Part shown: in pieces, positions 34,000-43,990 of the stretch
How the letters are laid out: every line of letters starts with the position of its first letter
Position numbering within the stretch: position 1 is the stretch's first letter
DNA from: Adiantum capillus-veneris
Taxonomy: Eukaryota; Streptophyta; Polypodiopsida; Polypodiales; Pteridaceae
Assembly (NCBI GenBank): GCA_014529385.2
Contig: CM043963.1
Coordinates: 104,884,912 to 104,948,911, forward strand
Length of the DNA: 64,000 bases
Direction: 5' to 3'
Notes under the pieces: model-generated
What the model was told of the DNA's origin: nothing
What the model saw: the letters and a program-made list of their open reading frames with translations, nothing else
The model's database searches: none
Program-made: the position numbers and the translations under genes

Positions 34000-34309
34000 A
34001 CCTCCCACTTAAAGGCATAAATGATGTCTTTAAGCTAACCAACTCCCACCAGCTGTATGCAATGTTGATGTTGAGCCTTAGCAAGACTCTTGGTGAGAAC
34101 ATCTGCAAGGTTATCCTGTGTATGGATCTTAATCAAGGTGACTAGACCATCCTCCAATACCTAACGTATGAAGTGGTACCGCACATCTGTGTTTGGTACG
34201 CTCATGAAACATGGCATTTTTGGCTAAGTAGACAGCACTCTGGCTATCACAACCCAACACGGGTGTATGAGCAGGCATGCCAAGTTCTTTTGCAAGTCTG
34301 CCCAACCAA
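34000..34309 (-). pseudogene. C3 pol, RNase H end
   Basis: Colinear with C1 at 16429-16735: the minus sense reads the VLGCDSQSA-like and Lys-Asn-Ala-x-Phe-His regions near 34255-34195 and the ENLADVLTKSL-like end near 34100. A frameshift lies near 34180. The polypurine tract AAGTGGGAGG is at about 34011-34002. Five bases at the edge are the G3 target site. Confidence 0.75.
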
Positions 34310-35522
34310 TGTCACGTGACACATCCAACCATATGTGTCCGTGGACAAGCTACAACATGATTAGGGTTCAATCAGTAAAGTCGGTCTAGAATAGGAAGTG
34401 ATCTGGCACTTTTGTGAGTCTGTTCGAAGACCATGCATGACCAGTCACTTAGATTAGATGCATTTCCTCCGGTTGCACACAGCATGATCGTAAGCATTCC
34501 AATCAGAATCCATTAGAGGAATTTTCCAAAGCAGTAAACCTATTTTCCCTATTTTTGACATTTTTCACTTATTATTTTTAAGTGACTTTTGTTGGCAAGT
34601 AAGTAGGGCAATTTTGCTAAGTTTGTATATAAGCAAACCTAGCGCGAGCACTTTCTGGCAGAAGAGGCAACAGGAGCACACGCTCAACTAACAACTTCTC
34701 AACAGAACCCCCAAGAGGCCTAGCGTTTTTGCTCCACAGCATAAACCTAGCGTTTTTTTAACCAGATCAGCCAGCGTTTTTGGATCTTGCAGATTCCTTG
34801 CGATAGCAAGAAGCAGAAGCCCCAGCGTTAGCAGATTCACCGCAGCAGGACCATTTTCAGCCCTAGCGTTTTTGCATCTGCAAGGCCTTTCAGCGTTTTT
34901 GCAGATCTTCGCGACGGAATCTCCAAAAGCATCAGCGTTTTCAGTTTTCAGCAATCAGACTCCACAGTAGAAGTCCCGAACCTCGGAGATCTCACCTTCC
35001 CGCAGCAAATCCTCGCCGCACGGTCAGATCTTGCGAAGTTTGCAGTTTCAGCCCGGGAAACGCAGATTTCAGCATCTGCGTTTTCAGCGCGTCGTTGTCG
35101 CATCGTTGCCATTGACATCATCATCGACATAGAGTCAGAATTCAGCAGATAAAGATTTGCAGATTTCAGCCATTAGCATTTGCAGATTTCAGCCCGTCTC
35201 GTCGTCGTCCTCATCGTCGTCGACATCGTCGGCAAGTCCAAGCATTGTAGAGATTTGTGCAATCAATAGTAGACCGCTCTCGCCATAGAGAGTGGGGCCT
35301 TCGGAGAAGGGTTTGACAACATTCTGGTGTCGTATTCTCTTCTCTCTCCTCTCAGTCTCATGCACCTTCACGCACAGTGTCCATTCACTTTGTTTGTGTC
35401 CATTGCACTCTCTTATTAAAAGAACGGAAGGCTCTCCCTTCCATAAGTAAAAGGAACCTTGAGCACAGTTCGGAGCACTCATCTTGAGCAAAGTTCAACA
35501 TTCACTTCCGCTCCACCTTACA
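34310..35522 (+). repeat. G3 5' LTR
   Basis: TGTCACGTGACACATCC to CTCCACCTTACA. TATA-like GTATATAAGC near 34627. Many CAGCGTTTTTG-type units (34690-34940) and a TCGTCGTCCTCATCGTCGTC tract at 35200. Purine-free stretches give spurious reading frames. Confidence 0.9.
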
Positions 35523-36025
35523 TTGGTATCAGAGCTTTGGCAGTGTTCTGTATCACTCAAGGAAAGAACCACAAGAATTTTTTTTGCTTGTTGCGGTCGC
35601 ACGTAACCCAAGTTCTCTTGAGCCTGTCGATTCCTAATCGTGTTTTTGAAGAGTGACAGGAAACCAAAGAAAGAAGGGCTTGTCCAGCCTCCCCTTGTTT
35701 CTCTTTTCACACATTGAGAGCGGACCGTGCACTTAGCGGCCGGCCAATCGACGTGAGGTGAGAAAAAGAAACCTTGGTGTGAGCGCAAGGCCGCCAAGGG
35801 GTGCGCCCGCAGAAAAGAGCAGACCTCGGGTGAAGAGAAGATTCTTCTCTAACACAGATTGCAAGCGAAAGAAGAACCTCAAGAACCTCAAGAACCCAAG
35901 AACCTCAAGACCCCCAAGACTCAAGACCCCTAAGAACCCAAGTTCCTCGTGAACTTAAGAACCCCAGAGCACAAGAACCCACAAGAACCCAAAGACTTCA
36001 GTGGATAGTCATCACTCGAAGCGGA

Positions 36026-37369
36026 ATGGATACTTCGCTTGGAGGTGATGATCATGAGAGAGGCGAAGAAGAATTTTCCCCACCAAGAGGTTTTTCCGAC
36101 CCTTCCCCATCTACGCCAAGGATTACACTAACTCGTATCGAGGAGTTGGAGCAGATGTTTATGGACAACAAGTTAGAACGCAAAGCAAGGAAGTTAGAAC
36201 GTGAAGCAAGAAAAGCAGAAATTGATCGTAAGTACGAAGAAAGAGTGGCAACCATAGCGCGTGAGCGCGAGCAAGCACGCTTGGAAGCCAAAGAAAGACA
36301 AGCAGAATTTGATCGCGAGAACAAAGCAAGAAAAGAAAAGAGCGACCAACACATGAAAGAGTTCTTGCGACTCTTTTCTATTGTGCAGGCGCAGTTTGCA
36401 CAGAATCAGGAAAAGGACTCTCTCTCAGTCTCTTCTTCTCCCAAGCATGACACACAGGATAAGCATGATGAATTGAATGATAATGATACGCATGATGATT
36501 TGGATGACAATGACAAGCATGATGATTTGCATGATGATCAAGATGTGATTTCTCACAAGCACGATGATTTGCATGATGATCAAGATGTGATTTCTCACGA
36601 GCATAATGATTTGCATGAAGATGATGTGATTGTTCACAAGGATGATGGTTTAGTTGATGCTTTTTCTAGCGAAGCTAACCTCGTTGCAGATTCGATCCCA
36701 CACGAAGAACCGATCTTGGCTCTCAAGTCGAGGTCCACAAAACCCCCACAGGAGGATTCGATCAAACACGACGAACCGATCTTGGCTCTCAAGCCTAGGT
36801 CCAAAGAACCCTTACAGGAAGTACTATGTGTTCGAATGATTCGTCAGCACGCATTGTTCGAGTGTTTCATTCGTGATCGTTTCCTGTATTTTAGTCAGCC
36901 TCTTTATGTGATCCCTTTTCCTAGGCATGACATATTGTACGTTGAGCACATTTCACTCACGAATGAGCACAGATGTATGCAGATTACTCATGGAAAGCTG
37001 AAAAGTATGCACCCAAGGAATTTACATTCCATGTCTCTTCCTTGGCATGACACAGTTTCAAAAAGAGCACAAGAAAGATTGAGCATCAAGCATGGGCATT
37101 CCCGTTGTGAATTGCCACAGTTGATTGATTTAGATCAGAAAGACAAGATTCGATCTCATTGTTTGCGTGTGTGTGGTGAACGGTTTGGCACTCCGTCTCT
37201 TGTTTCATCTGCATTGCATGCACAGTCTTTTAGAAAGATTAGATTTTTTCCATTCACTTTACATGGAATGGGTATGTTCATGTTTTTGTGTTGGAAGTGG
37301 TTTCAAGAATTTTCAGCCATGGAGATTCTTGAAGAAGGAAGAAGCATGACTCTAGACGAAGTTGAATAA
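36026..37369 (+). CDS. G3 gag-like protein, 447 residues, intact frame
   Basis: Starts at the ATG at 36026 (MDTSLGGDDHERG), 500 bp after the primer site, and stays open to 37369. Residues 35-120 are a highly charged Arg/Glu/Lys/Ala coiled coil (ERKARKLEREARKAE and similar). Residues 145-215 hold tandem acidic/His repeats of the KHDDLHDDQDVISH type. Residues 225-275 have two copies of HxEPILALKxRS. The C-terminal half is hydrophobic and aromatic with no zinc knuckle. No domain I can name; called gag-like from position and coiled coil only. The reverse strand shows another open frame through the repeats, an effect of the repetitive composition. Confidence 0.65.
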   Translation: MDTSLGGDDHERGEEEFSPPRGFSDPSPSTPRITLTRIEELEQMFMDNKLERKARKLEREARKAEIDRKYEERVATIAREREQARLEAKERQAEFDRENKARKEKSDQHMKEFLRLFSIVQAQFAQNQEKDSLSVSSSPKHDTQDKHDELNDNDTHDDLDDNDKHDDLHDDQDVISHKHDDLHDDQDVISHEHNDLHEDDVIVHKDDGLVDAFSSEANLVADSIPHEEPILALKSRSTKPPQEDSIKHDEPILALKPRSKEPLQEVLCVRMIRQHALFECFIRDRFLYFSQPLYVIPFPRHDILYVEHISLTNEHRCMQITHGKLKSMHPRNLHSMSLPWHDTVSKRAQERLSIKHGHSRCELPQLIDLDQKDKIRSHCLRVCGERFGTPSLVSSALHAQSFRKIRFFPFTLHGMGMFMFLCWKWFQEFSAMEILEEGRSMTLDEVE

Positions 37370-37575
37370 ATGAAAGAGCCACAGCAGACTTTGTGTCGCT
37401 TTCGGTGCGGCCCAAAGAAGCAAGCGTTGCAAACCTTTATGAAGTTCAAGTACCGCACGACCTACACATCAGAATGGGTCGGCCAAGAGTCCTTTCAAGG
37501 ATTCCGGATGCTATTGGCGATCTCCCTTGACGCCATACAGTTCGATACCAGTACCTCACTTTGAAAAGGAGCGGA
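37370..37575 (+). pseudogene. Chromodomain remnant before the G3 3' LTR
   Basis: The frame MKEPQQTLCRF continues to FMKFKYRTTYTSEWVGQESF and ends FDTSTSL, stop (37564). It lines up with the chromodomain end of G2 (FKFKDPGTHEVVWVDE to GTSTSP, stop). So G3 kept the last codons of pol after losing the rest. The purine tract follows immediately. Confidence 0.65.
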
Positions 37576-38261
37576 TATCACATGACACATCCAACCCTAT
37601 GTGTCCGTGGACAAGCTACAGCATGACTAGGGTTCAGTCAGTCAAGTCAGTCTAGAATAGGAAGTGATATGGCACTTTTGTGAGTCTGTTCGCAGATCGT
37701 GCATGACCAGTCACTTAGATTAGATGCATATCCTTCGGTTGCACACAGCATGATCATAAGCATTCCCATCAGAATCCATTAGGGGAATTTTCCAAAGCAT
37801 TAAACCTATTTTCCCTATTTTTGACATTTTTCACTTATTATTTTTAAGTGACTTTTGTTGGAAAGTAGGTAGGGTAATTTTGCTAAGTTTGTATATAAGC
37901 AAACCTAGCGCTAGCACTTTCTGGCAGAAGAGGTAGCAGGAGCACACGCTCAACATGCAACTTCTCAACAGAACCTCCAAGAGGCCTAGCGTTTTTGCTC
38001 CACAACATAAACCTAGCATTTTTTTTACCAGATCAGCCAGCGTTTTTGGATCTTGCAGATTCCTGGCGATAGCAAGAAGCTGAAGCCCCAGCGTTAGCAG
38101 ATTCAACGCAGCAGGACCATTTTCAGCCCTAGCGTTTTTACATCTGCAACTTGCAGGGATTTCAAAATGACGTGATCACACTATAATTTCAGGTTAATAA
38201 CAATAGAAATGCAAATAACAAATATTTTGTTAATTGACATTCATCTTTTTTGACCTCCAGG

Positions 38262-38400
38262 GAGACCTGGAGACCGGCTCGTAGCTCGCCGGGCTAATTA
38301 GCCGGGCCCGTCGGGTTAGTGAATTTTCCCGACGGTCACGCCGGGTAAAGCTATTTGCCCGCCGGGCCCGCCGTGGCTATATAAAGGTGACGCCAGTGCT
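38262..38400 (+). promoter_or_regulatory. Left subterminal GC-rich repeats with TATA box
   Basis: Repeated CGCCGGG, CCCGTCGGG and CCCGCCGGGCCCGCC motifs from 38287 to 38372 are followed by GGCTATATAAAGG (TATA at about 38376). The TATA points inward, toward the kinase gene. The mirror-image block at 43855-43960 has the same layout. Confidence 0.6.
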
Positions 38401-38565
38401 TGTTTTTCACAAAAGAGGTACATTGAAAAGTTTTCACCAAACTTTCTGGCAGCTTTCCACATTCTCAAAGCAGTGTAGCAGTAATTTTTTAAACCCTTCC
38501 TTATTTTATTGATGTTTTTTTTGAGTTTTTTGCGTTAAAACTTAAAGGTTTAAAATTTCTTTTAT

Positions 38566-39712
38566 CAAATCATCGTACGTGGATGCACTGGCACATGGTT
38601 GCAATTGCGGCTAGGTGTGTCATTGCAAAAGCGTACGATGACCAATCATTCATGCTTCGGCACATGGTTGCAATTGCGACTAGGTGTGTTGCTGCTAGAA
38701 TGACAGGAGCATTTGTTTAAAAGAAGTAACCGTGCGTGAATGCACTGACACATGGTTGCAATTACGGCTAGGTGTGTCATTGCAAAAGCGTAGGGTGATT
38801 ATGTTTTATGTTGCTCCCAGTCATTCATGCTTCGGCACATGGTTGCAATTGCGACTAGGTGTGTTGCTGCTAGAATGACAGGAGCATCTGTTTGAAAGAA
38901 GTCACCGTGCGTGGATGCACTTGCACATGGTTGCAATTGCGGCTAGGTGTGTCATTACAAAAAGCAAGATGACTATGTTTTATGTTGCTTCCCGTCATTC
39001 ATGCTTCGGCACATGGTTGCAATTGCGACTAGGTGTGTTGCTGCTAGATTGACGGTAGCATCTAATGCATGAATGTGTGCTCAAATAATTTCATAATGCT
39101 TCATATGCTTGAATCTTGAAAGAAGACATCGTGCGTGGATGCACTGGTACATGGTTGCAATTGCGACTAGGTGTGTCATTGCAAAAGCGTAGGATGACTA
39201 TGTTTTATGTTGCTCCCAGTCATTCATGCTTCGGCACATGGTTGCAATTGCGACTAGGTGTGTTGCTGCTAGAATGACAGGAGCATCTGTTTGAAAGAAG
39301 TCACCGTGCGTGGATGCACTGGCACATGGTTGCAATTGCGGCTAGGTGTATCATTGCAAAAACGCAAGATGACTATGTTTTATGTTGCTTCCCGTCATTC
39401 ATGCTTCGGCACATGGTTGCAATTGAGACTAGGTGTGTTGCTGCTAGATTGACAGGAGCATCTGTTTGAAACAAATCACCGTGCGTGGATGCACTGGCAC
39501 ATGGTTGCAATTGCGGCTAAATGTGTCGTTGCAAAAGCGTAGGGTGACTATGTTTTATGTTGCTCCCAGTCATTCATGCTTCGGCACATGGTTACAATTG
39601 CGACTAGATGTGTTGCTGTTAGAATGACGGGAGCATCTGTTTGTATGTTGTCGTACGGTGAGGCATTGGCACATGGTTGCAATTGCGATTAGGTGTGTCA
39701 CTGCAAAAGCGT
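38566..39712 (+). repeat. Array of 13 imperfect palindromes, two alternating types
   Basis: The core GCACATGGTTGCAATTGCG (or near variant) starts at about 38591, 38660, 38748, 38835, 38923, 39009, 39147, 39234, 39322, 39410, 39497, 39594 and 39669, mostly 85-95 bp apart. Each core is centred on AATT. One type is flanked by GTGCGTGGATGCACTG and TCATTGCAAAAGCGTA. The other is flanked by TGCTCCCAGTCATTCATGC and GCTAGAATGACAGGAGCA, whose arms pair. The first unit has arms CATCGTACG and CGTACGATG. The last unit overlaps the longest open frame of the kinase gene, before its likely ATG. Confidence 0.85.
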
Positions 39713-39826
39713 ACGAGATCTATGGTCTATATTGCACTTTTTCTTTCACGTAGAAAAGATCCAAATGCAGTGGCACATAGTTATATTTCACAATGTGTTG
39801 TTTGCAATAATACCATTGTAGGCAAA

Positions 39827-41307
39827 ATGGATCCTTCTGCTACTTCAATGATAGAGTTCAAAAAGAAAATAAGACAATTGTTGATTACGATCGTCAGTGC
39901 ACTAGATCCCGACGATATAGCGCAGATTGTTGCAGATGAGTCTAGATTGCAATCATTATACAATGAGATTGCCCACAAAATGTTGTTGTTATATCCAGAC
40001 AAAACAACCGAATCAATAAACTCATTACTGAGCACTTGGGTGGGCAATTTGCCCAAGGTGGCCTCTGATTTGAAAGAGGAATGCCCTCAAGAAGTAGACA
40101 AGGGTAAGCTAGAGCATTGGAACACTAGATGGAGAGCTGAAAAGGAGAGGTCAAGGCGAGCATCCCACATAGACACACAGTTTGGCCTAAGCAAGAAAAT
40201 GCGAATGGCTATCACCAGAGTTGTGGGGAGAAGCCAAGTTGGAGAACCGTTTATTGAGGAGGCTGCCATTGAGGGAACATCGGATTCTACTGCTTCTGCC
40301 AGTCACCTGGAGAGCAGTATATACAATTCTGAATGTAGTATGACTCTGGGCATTCCAAATAAGTCCATTATGAAGATCAAGAAACTTGGGTCAGGGGCTT
40401 ATGGCACAGAGTGGCAAGTTCAAATCAAAGGGATATGTTTCCTTCTTGCAACGAATACTTATTGTGCCAAGGAGTTCAAAGGACAGGCCAAGCATCAGTG
40501 GAAAAGCTTTGCATCAGAAAGTGGGGTAGATCTCAACCATAGAGGGATTGTGAGGAGTATTGCCCACTCTGTAACGTTGCTATGGTTTCTGATATTCCCC
40601 TACTTCAATGGGGGAACTTTAGGTGATCTTATGGAGACAGTGCCCCATCCACATGGCTCTTTCACGACGCTTGTAGCGCATCAAGAGGGGAAAGGAAAGA
40701 TCCCTGAAGACTTTAAATGGGAGCAGCTCTCTGAAGACCAGAAAACATGTATCAAGAGCCTGTGCAATCATGCTCCCTCGTTGATCCATGCCTTGGTGAA
40801 GGCATTGCGATTCGCACATGACGAGGGAGTGATCCACAATGATCTCCATCCATGGAACATCATGTTGGACTTTACCAAGGATCTCACTCCCCGTATTGGA
40901 ATAATTGATTGGGGATTGGCTCTGCGTGTTGGCTTAGAGACACAAAAGACCGACAATATCGATGAAAACTGGCAAAAGCTTCATCCTTGGCGAGCTCCTG
41001 AGTTACTAGATGGCAATCACCCGTGCCCATGGACCAAGGCCACAGATGTGTACGCCATAGGATGGTGATATGGCAACTTTGTAAGTTTTGTGGAGAGTTC
41101 TCTGACTACTACAGCACAGATTGGTTCAAACATAAGGTTTCAGTGGAGGTACAAGCCATATCTAGGATTGTTGTGGAAGGTTGGGTGAGGAAGAAATCCA
41201 CAGAGAGAAAGACCTTGGCACTTTTGGACGAAGAATTAGAAAGATTTGAAGCCCAGCCAAAACGATGCTTACGCCCTCCCTCTGAAATGAGTGTAGCCTT
41301 TTTTTGA
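39827..41307 (+). pseudogene. Atypical protein kinase, frameshifted in the C-lobe
   Basis: The start chosen is the ATG at 39827 (MDPSATSM), just past the palindrome array; the frame is open from 39677. Residues 1-180 are a helical region with no family I know. The kinase domain follows: glycine loop LGSGAYG at about 187, Lys of CAKEF at about 213, GGTLGDLM, catalytic loop IHNDLHPWNIML at about 335 (HND where HRD is usual), metal loop IDWGLA at about 360 (DWG for DFG), RAPELL at about 388 and DVYAIGW. There TGA (41066-41068) ends the frame. A second frame from about 41068 to 41307 continues a plausible C-lobe (IWQLCKF to CLRPP), so one small indel broke it. Lys, catalytic Asp, Asn and metal-binding Asp are kept, so its ancestor was probably active. 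No intron seen. Confidence 0.75.
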
Positions 41308-41670
41308 TGGATATATGATGTACTTTATGAAGCACTTTTTTGATGGATATATGTACTTTTGACTTATAAAAGCACTTTTAAAATTTGGGTTTTATGCACC
41401 ATGGATGATGTATGAGTAGTAAAAACACTTTGTTATATCTCAATAGACAACAAATTTTCTATGAGTTTTGTTTTTTCTCTTAAGTTTCAAGCAATAAGCC
41501 ACGTGGAATCACTGATTGTCATTCATTGATTTAAAAAATGGTGGTTACTCTTATATCAATTGATTGTCGTAAAATGGTGGTTACTCTTATATCAATTGAT
41601 TGTGGTAAAATGGTGGTTACTCTTATAGCAATTGATTATCATTAAGTTTGTATGCCGTAACTGAAGTATA
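41308..41670 (+). other. Intergenic region with 36-bp triplet repeat
   Basis: AT-rich. TTTTTTGATGGATATATG occurs twice just after the kinase stop. At 41535-41642 a 36-bp unit (AAAATGGTGGTTACTC, then ATCAATTGATTG) is repeated three times almost perfectly. It lies between the kinase and RING genes, where a terminator or promoter would be expected. Confidence 0.7.
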
Positions 41671-41685
41671 GTGTTTAATCAGGAT

Positions 41686-42649
41686 ATGGATAATGATAAT
41701 CAAAGGGCTAAGCGCGCTTTTGAGCATCTTAGATCCATGTGTCAAGGCGGTGGAGTGAATGACACCGCTCGAATTGCAGCTCGTTGCTCCCAGTGGGCCA
41801 ACCCAGTGGGTACACAATGGAAAGATGTGAACTCTAGGATTGACCGAGAAATGGTCAAATCCATATGGCCAGGCGTTGCAGATGACAACATCAAGAAAGG
41901 CCGACTCAAGCTATCACAATGCATTAATGCAGACATACGAGACAATGGAGAGAACATATATCTCGATGTTATGGGTCATCCTAATGCATCATATGGATTG
42001 TCCATTGGAGTTTGCCAAGATGTTATACATGCATTATGTCTTGGCTGAAGCAGTGGACTTCAGCTCAAGGACACCTCATATGACGGTTGAGGACATTCGT
42101 AGCAGTGCAATCACCGTCACACGGCAAGAGATGTCATTGGCACTAGAAGGTGCATCAATGGAAGCGCACCAAGTTAAGGAGGAGCTTCAAACTCAACTCA
42201 AGCAGGCATCACAAGCTACACAAGGCTCTCACGCAGAAGCAACCCTAAATAGAGACTTGCAAAGGGAGGTGAAGGTGCTATCTCGCCACGTAAAAGAGTT
42301 AGAGGCGACTATAAAAAAACAAAATGCTGCCACATTGATTGAGCACTCAACATCTATTGAGGCCCCTCCAGCTTCCGGTGAGCACGGTGGTCCTTGCCCC
42401 ATATGTAGATCATTCTTTCATGAGTGGTGTGGTCACTTCAGCTTGCCATGCGGACATATGTACCATATATCATGCTTGATGCAAAGCATGATGAATAGCT
42501 TTCATTGTGCTATATGTGAGTATGAGATATCCAAAAAGCTATATGCAATGTTCAAAATGTCTGAAGACTATAATAAGCTTAAAGGTCAGCGTGAACAGGA
42601 GAATGAAGATATTCTCACAAAAACATTTCCAATCTTGATACTTATTTAA
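41686..42649 (+). pseudogene. Coiled-coil RING-H2 protein (E3 ubiquitin ligase-like), frameshifted
   Basis: First frame from ATG 41686 (MDNDNQRAKRAFEHL; an in-frame ATG at 41671 is an alternative) to about 41995. The frame then shifts by one; the second frame runs to 42649. The middle (about 42130-42340) is a Gln/Glu/Leu coiled coil (VKEELQTQLKQ, LSRHVKELEATIKKQ). The C-terminal RING is CPIC, 14 residues, CGH, two residues, H, two residues, C, ten residues, CAIC: a full RING-H2 ligand set. RING-H2 proteins usually recruit a ubiquitin-conjugating enzyme and tag a target. The N-terminal 100 residues match nothing I recognise. It is codirectional with the kinase gene, 380 bp downstream, in the same element. 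Confidence 0.75.
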
Positions 42650-42955
42650 ATTTGTGGCAAAATTCCACTCGGGTCCTGGACTTTTTCCACCTGCCTTTCG
42701 CTTGCCCTGCGAAGCAGGACCTGGCATCGAGGTAGGAGGTCTCCTCAAGGAGCCAGGCTTGAGACACCAACATCACCGCTCACATTCCCAGTGGAAGACA
42801 TACTTATTGGATGCCTGCAATACCAATAAACATAGCTCAGTATGCTATCTCTTCTTTCAAGTATTATTCAAACCAAACATTAATGTTATAATCAATATCA
42901 CACACAAGCATAGTAGTGAAGCCTGAAGGGAATAAACCTCAATCTACTCAAACAT
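42650..42955. other. Spacer after the RING gene
   Basis: A GC-richer stretch (42660-42790) contains CCTGCGAAGCAGG, a short hairpin. No gene recognised. Confidence 0.4.
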
Positions 42956-42957
42956 GA

Positions 42958-43700
42958 GCAAGCAAATACAACGGTGAATCAAATATGTGATCAGTCCATC
43001 CCAAAAGTAGAGATATCGACCCAAAGATTCACCTTCCTACCTCCTTTCATGAATCAGTCCAGTCCAAAAAAGAACTAATGACCCATGATTGGAGCTCTAA
43101 TCGAAATAGCAAGCAAATACAGCAGTGAATCAAACATGTGATCAGTCCATCCCAAAAGTAGAGATATCGACCCAAAGATTCACCTTCCTACCTCCTTTCA
43201 TGAATCAGTCCAGTCCAAAAAAGAACTAATGACCCATGATTGGAGCTCTAATCGGAATAGCAAGCAAATACAACGGTGAATCAAACATGTGATCAGTCCA
43301 TCCCAAAAGTAGAGATATCGACCCAGAGATTCACCTTTCTACCTCTTTTCATGAATCAGTCCATTTCAAAAAGAACTAATGACCCATGATTGGAGCTCTA
43401 ATCGGAATAGCAAGCAAATACAGCGGTGAATCAAACATGTGATCAGTCCATCCCAAAAGTAGAGATATCGACCCAAAGATTCACCTTTCTATCTCTTTTC
43501 AAGAATCAGTTCAGTCCAAAAAAGAACTAATGACCCATGATAGAAGTTCTAATCAATTTAGCAAATATAACGGTGAACCACACATGAGGTCAGTCCATCC
43601 CAAATGTAGAGATACTGACCCAAAGATTCACCTTTCTACCTCCTTTCAAAAATCAGTTCAGTCCAAAAAAGAACTAATGATCCATGATCAGAGTTACATT
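42958..43700 (+). repeat. Five tandem 150-bp repeats
   Basis: Units begin GCAAGCAAATACA (or a variant) at about 42959, 43109, 43259, 43408 and 43557. The first four are nearly identical and the fifth has drifted. Each holds inverted arms GGTGAATC and GATTCACC about 60 bp apart, plus the near-palindrome GATTGGAGCTCTAATC. The last unit fades into a poly-T tract. Confidence 0.9.
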
Positions 43701-43785
43701 AAGTTTTATTTTTTTTTAAAGACTATTAATTTTTTACCTTTAGTTTTTCTTCTAAATTTTAAAGGATGACCAAATTTAGAGGAAG

Positions 43786-43990
43786 AGGTGATGTGATGTG
43801 ATGTGATGTGATGTAATGTCTATAAAAGGGTTATATAGAGCCGCCAAATATGGAGGGGGTACACGACGGGCCCGGCGAGATTCTTGCTTGTCCCGTCGAG
43901 CCCGCCGGGTTTCATATTAAACCCGTCGGGCCTGCCGGGATTGTTGGTTCTCGCCAGTTCTACGTTTTCTACCGGTTTTCGTAGGTCATG
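43786..43990 (-). promoter_or_regulatory. Right subterminal block: GATGT repeats, reversed TATA, GC-rich motifs
   Basis: Five or six GATGT units at 43788-43816 are followed on the minus strand by GGCTCTATATAACCC (about 43845-43831), then GCCCGTCG, CCCGGCGGG and CCCGACGGG motifs up to about 43945. In minus sense this is the same order (GC-rich repeats, then TATA, pointing inward) as the left end. Confidence 0.6.

Noticed and set aside
36425-36637. Minus-strand frame opposite the G3 gag-like gene
   Set aside because: Mirror of the His/Asp-rich repeat; the plus frame is much longer and correctly placed.
38566-39712. CRISPR-like array
   Set aside because: Regular palindromic repeats, but spacers are themselves repeated and alternate between two types; plant context; no cas genes.
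43788-43816. Telomere-like repeat
   Set aside because: GATGT units are too few and not TTTAGGG; internal position.
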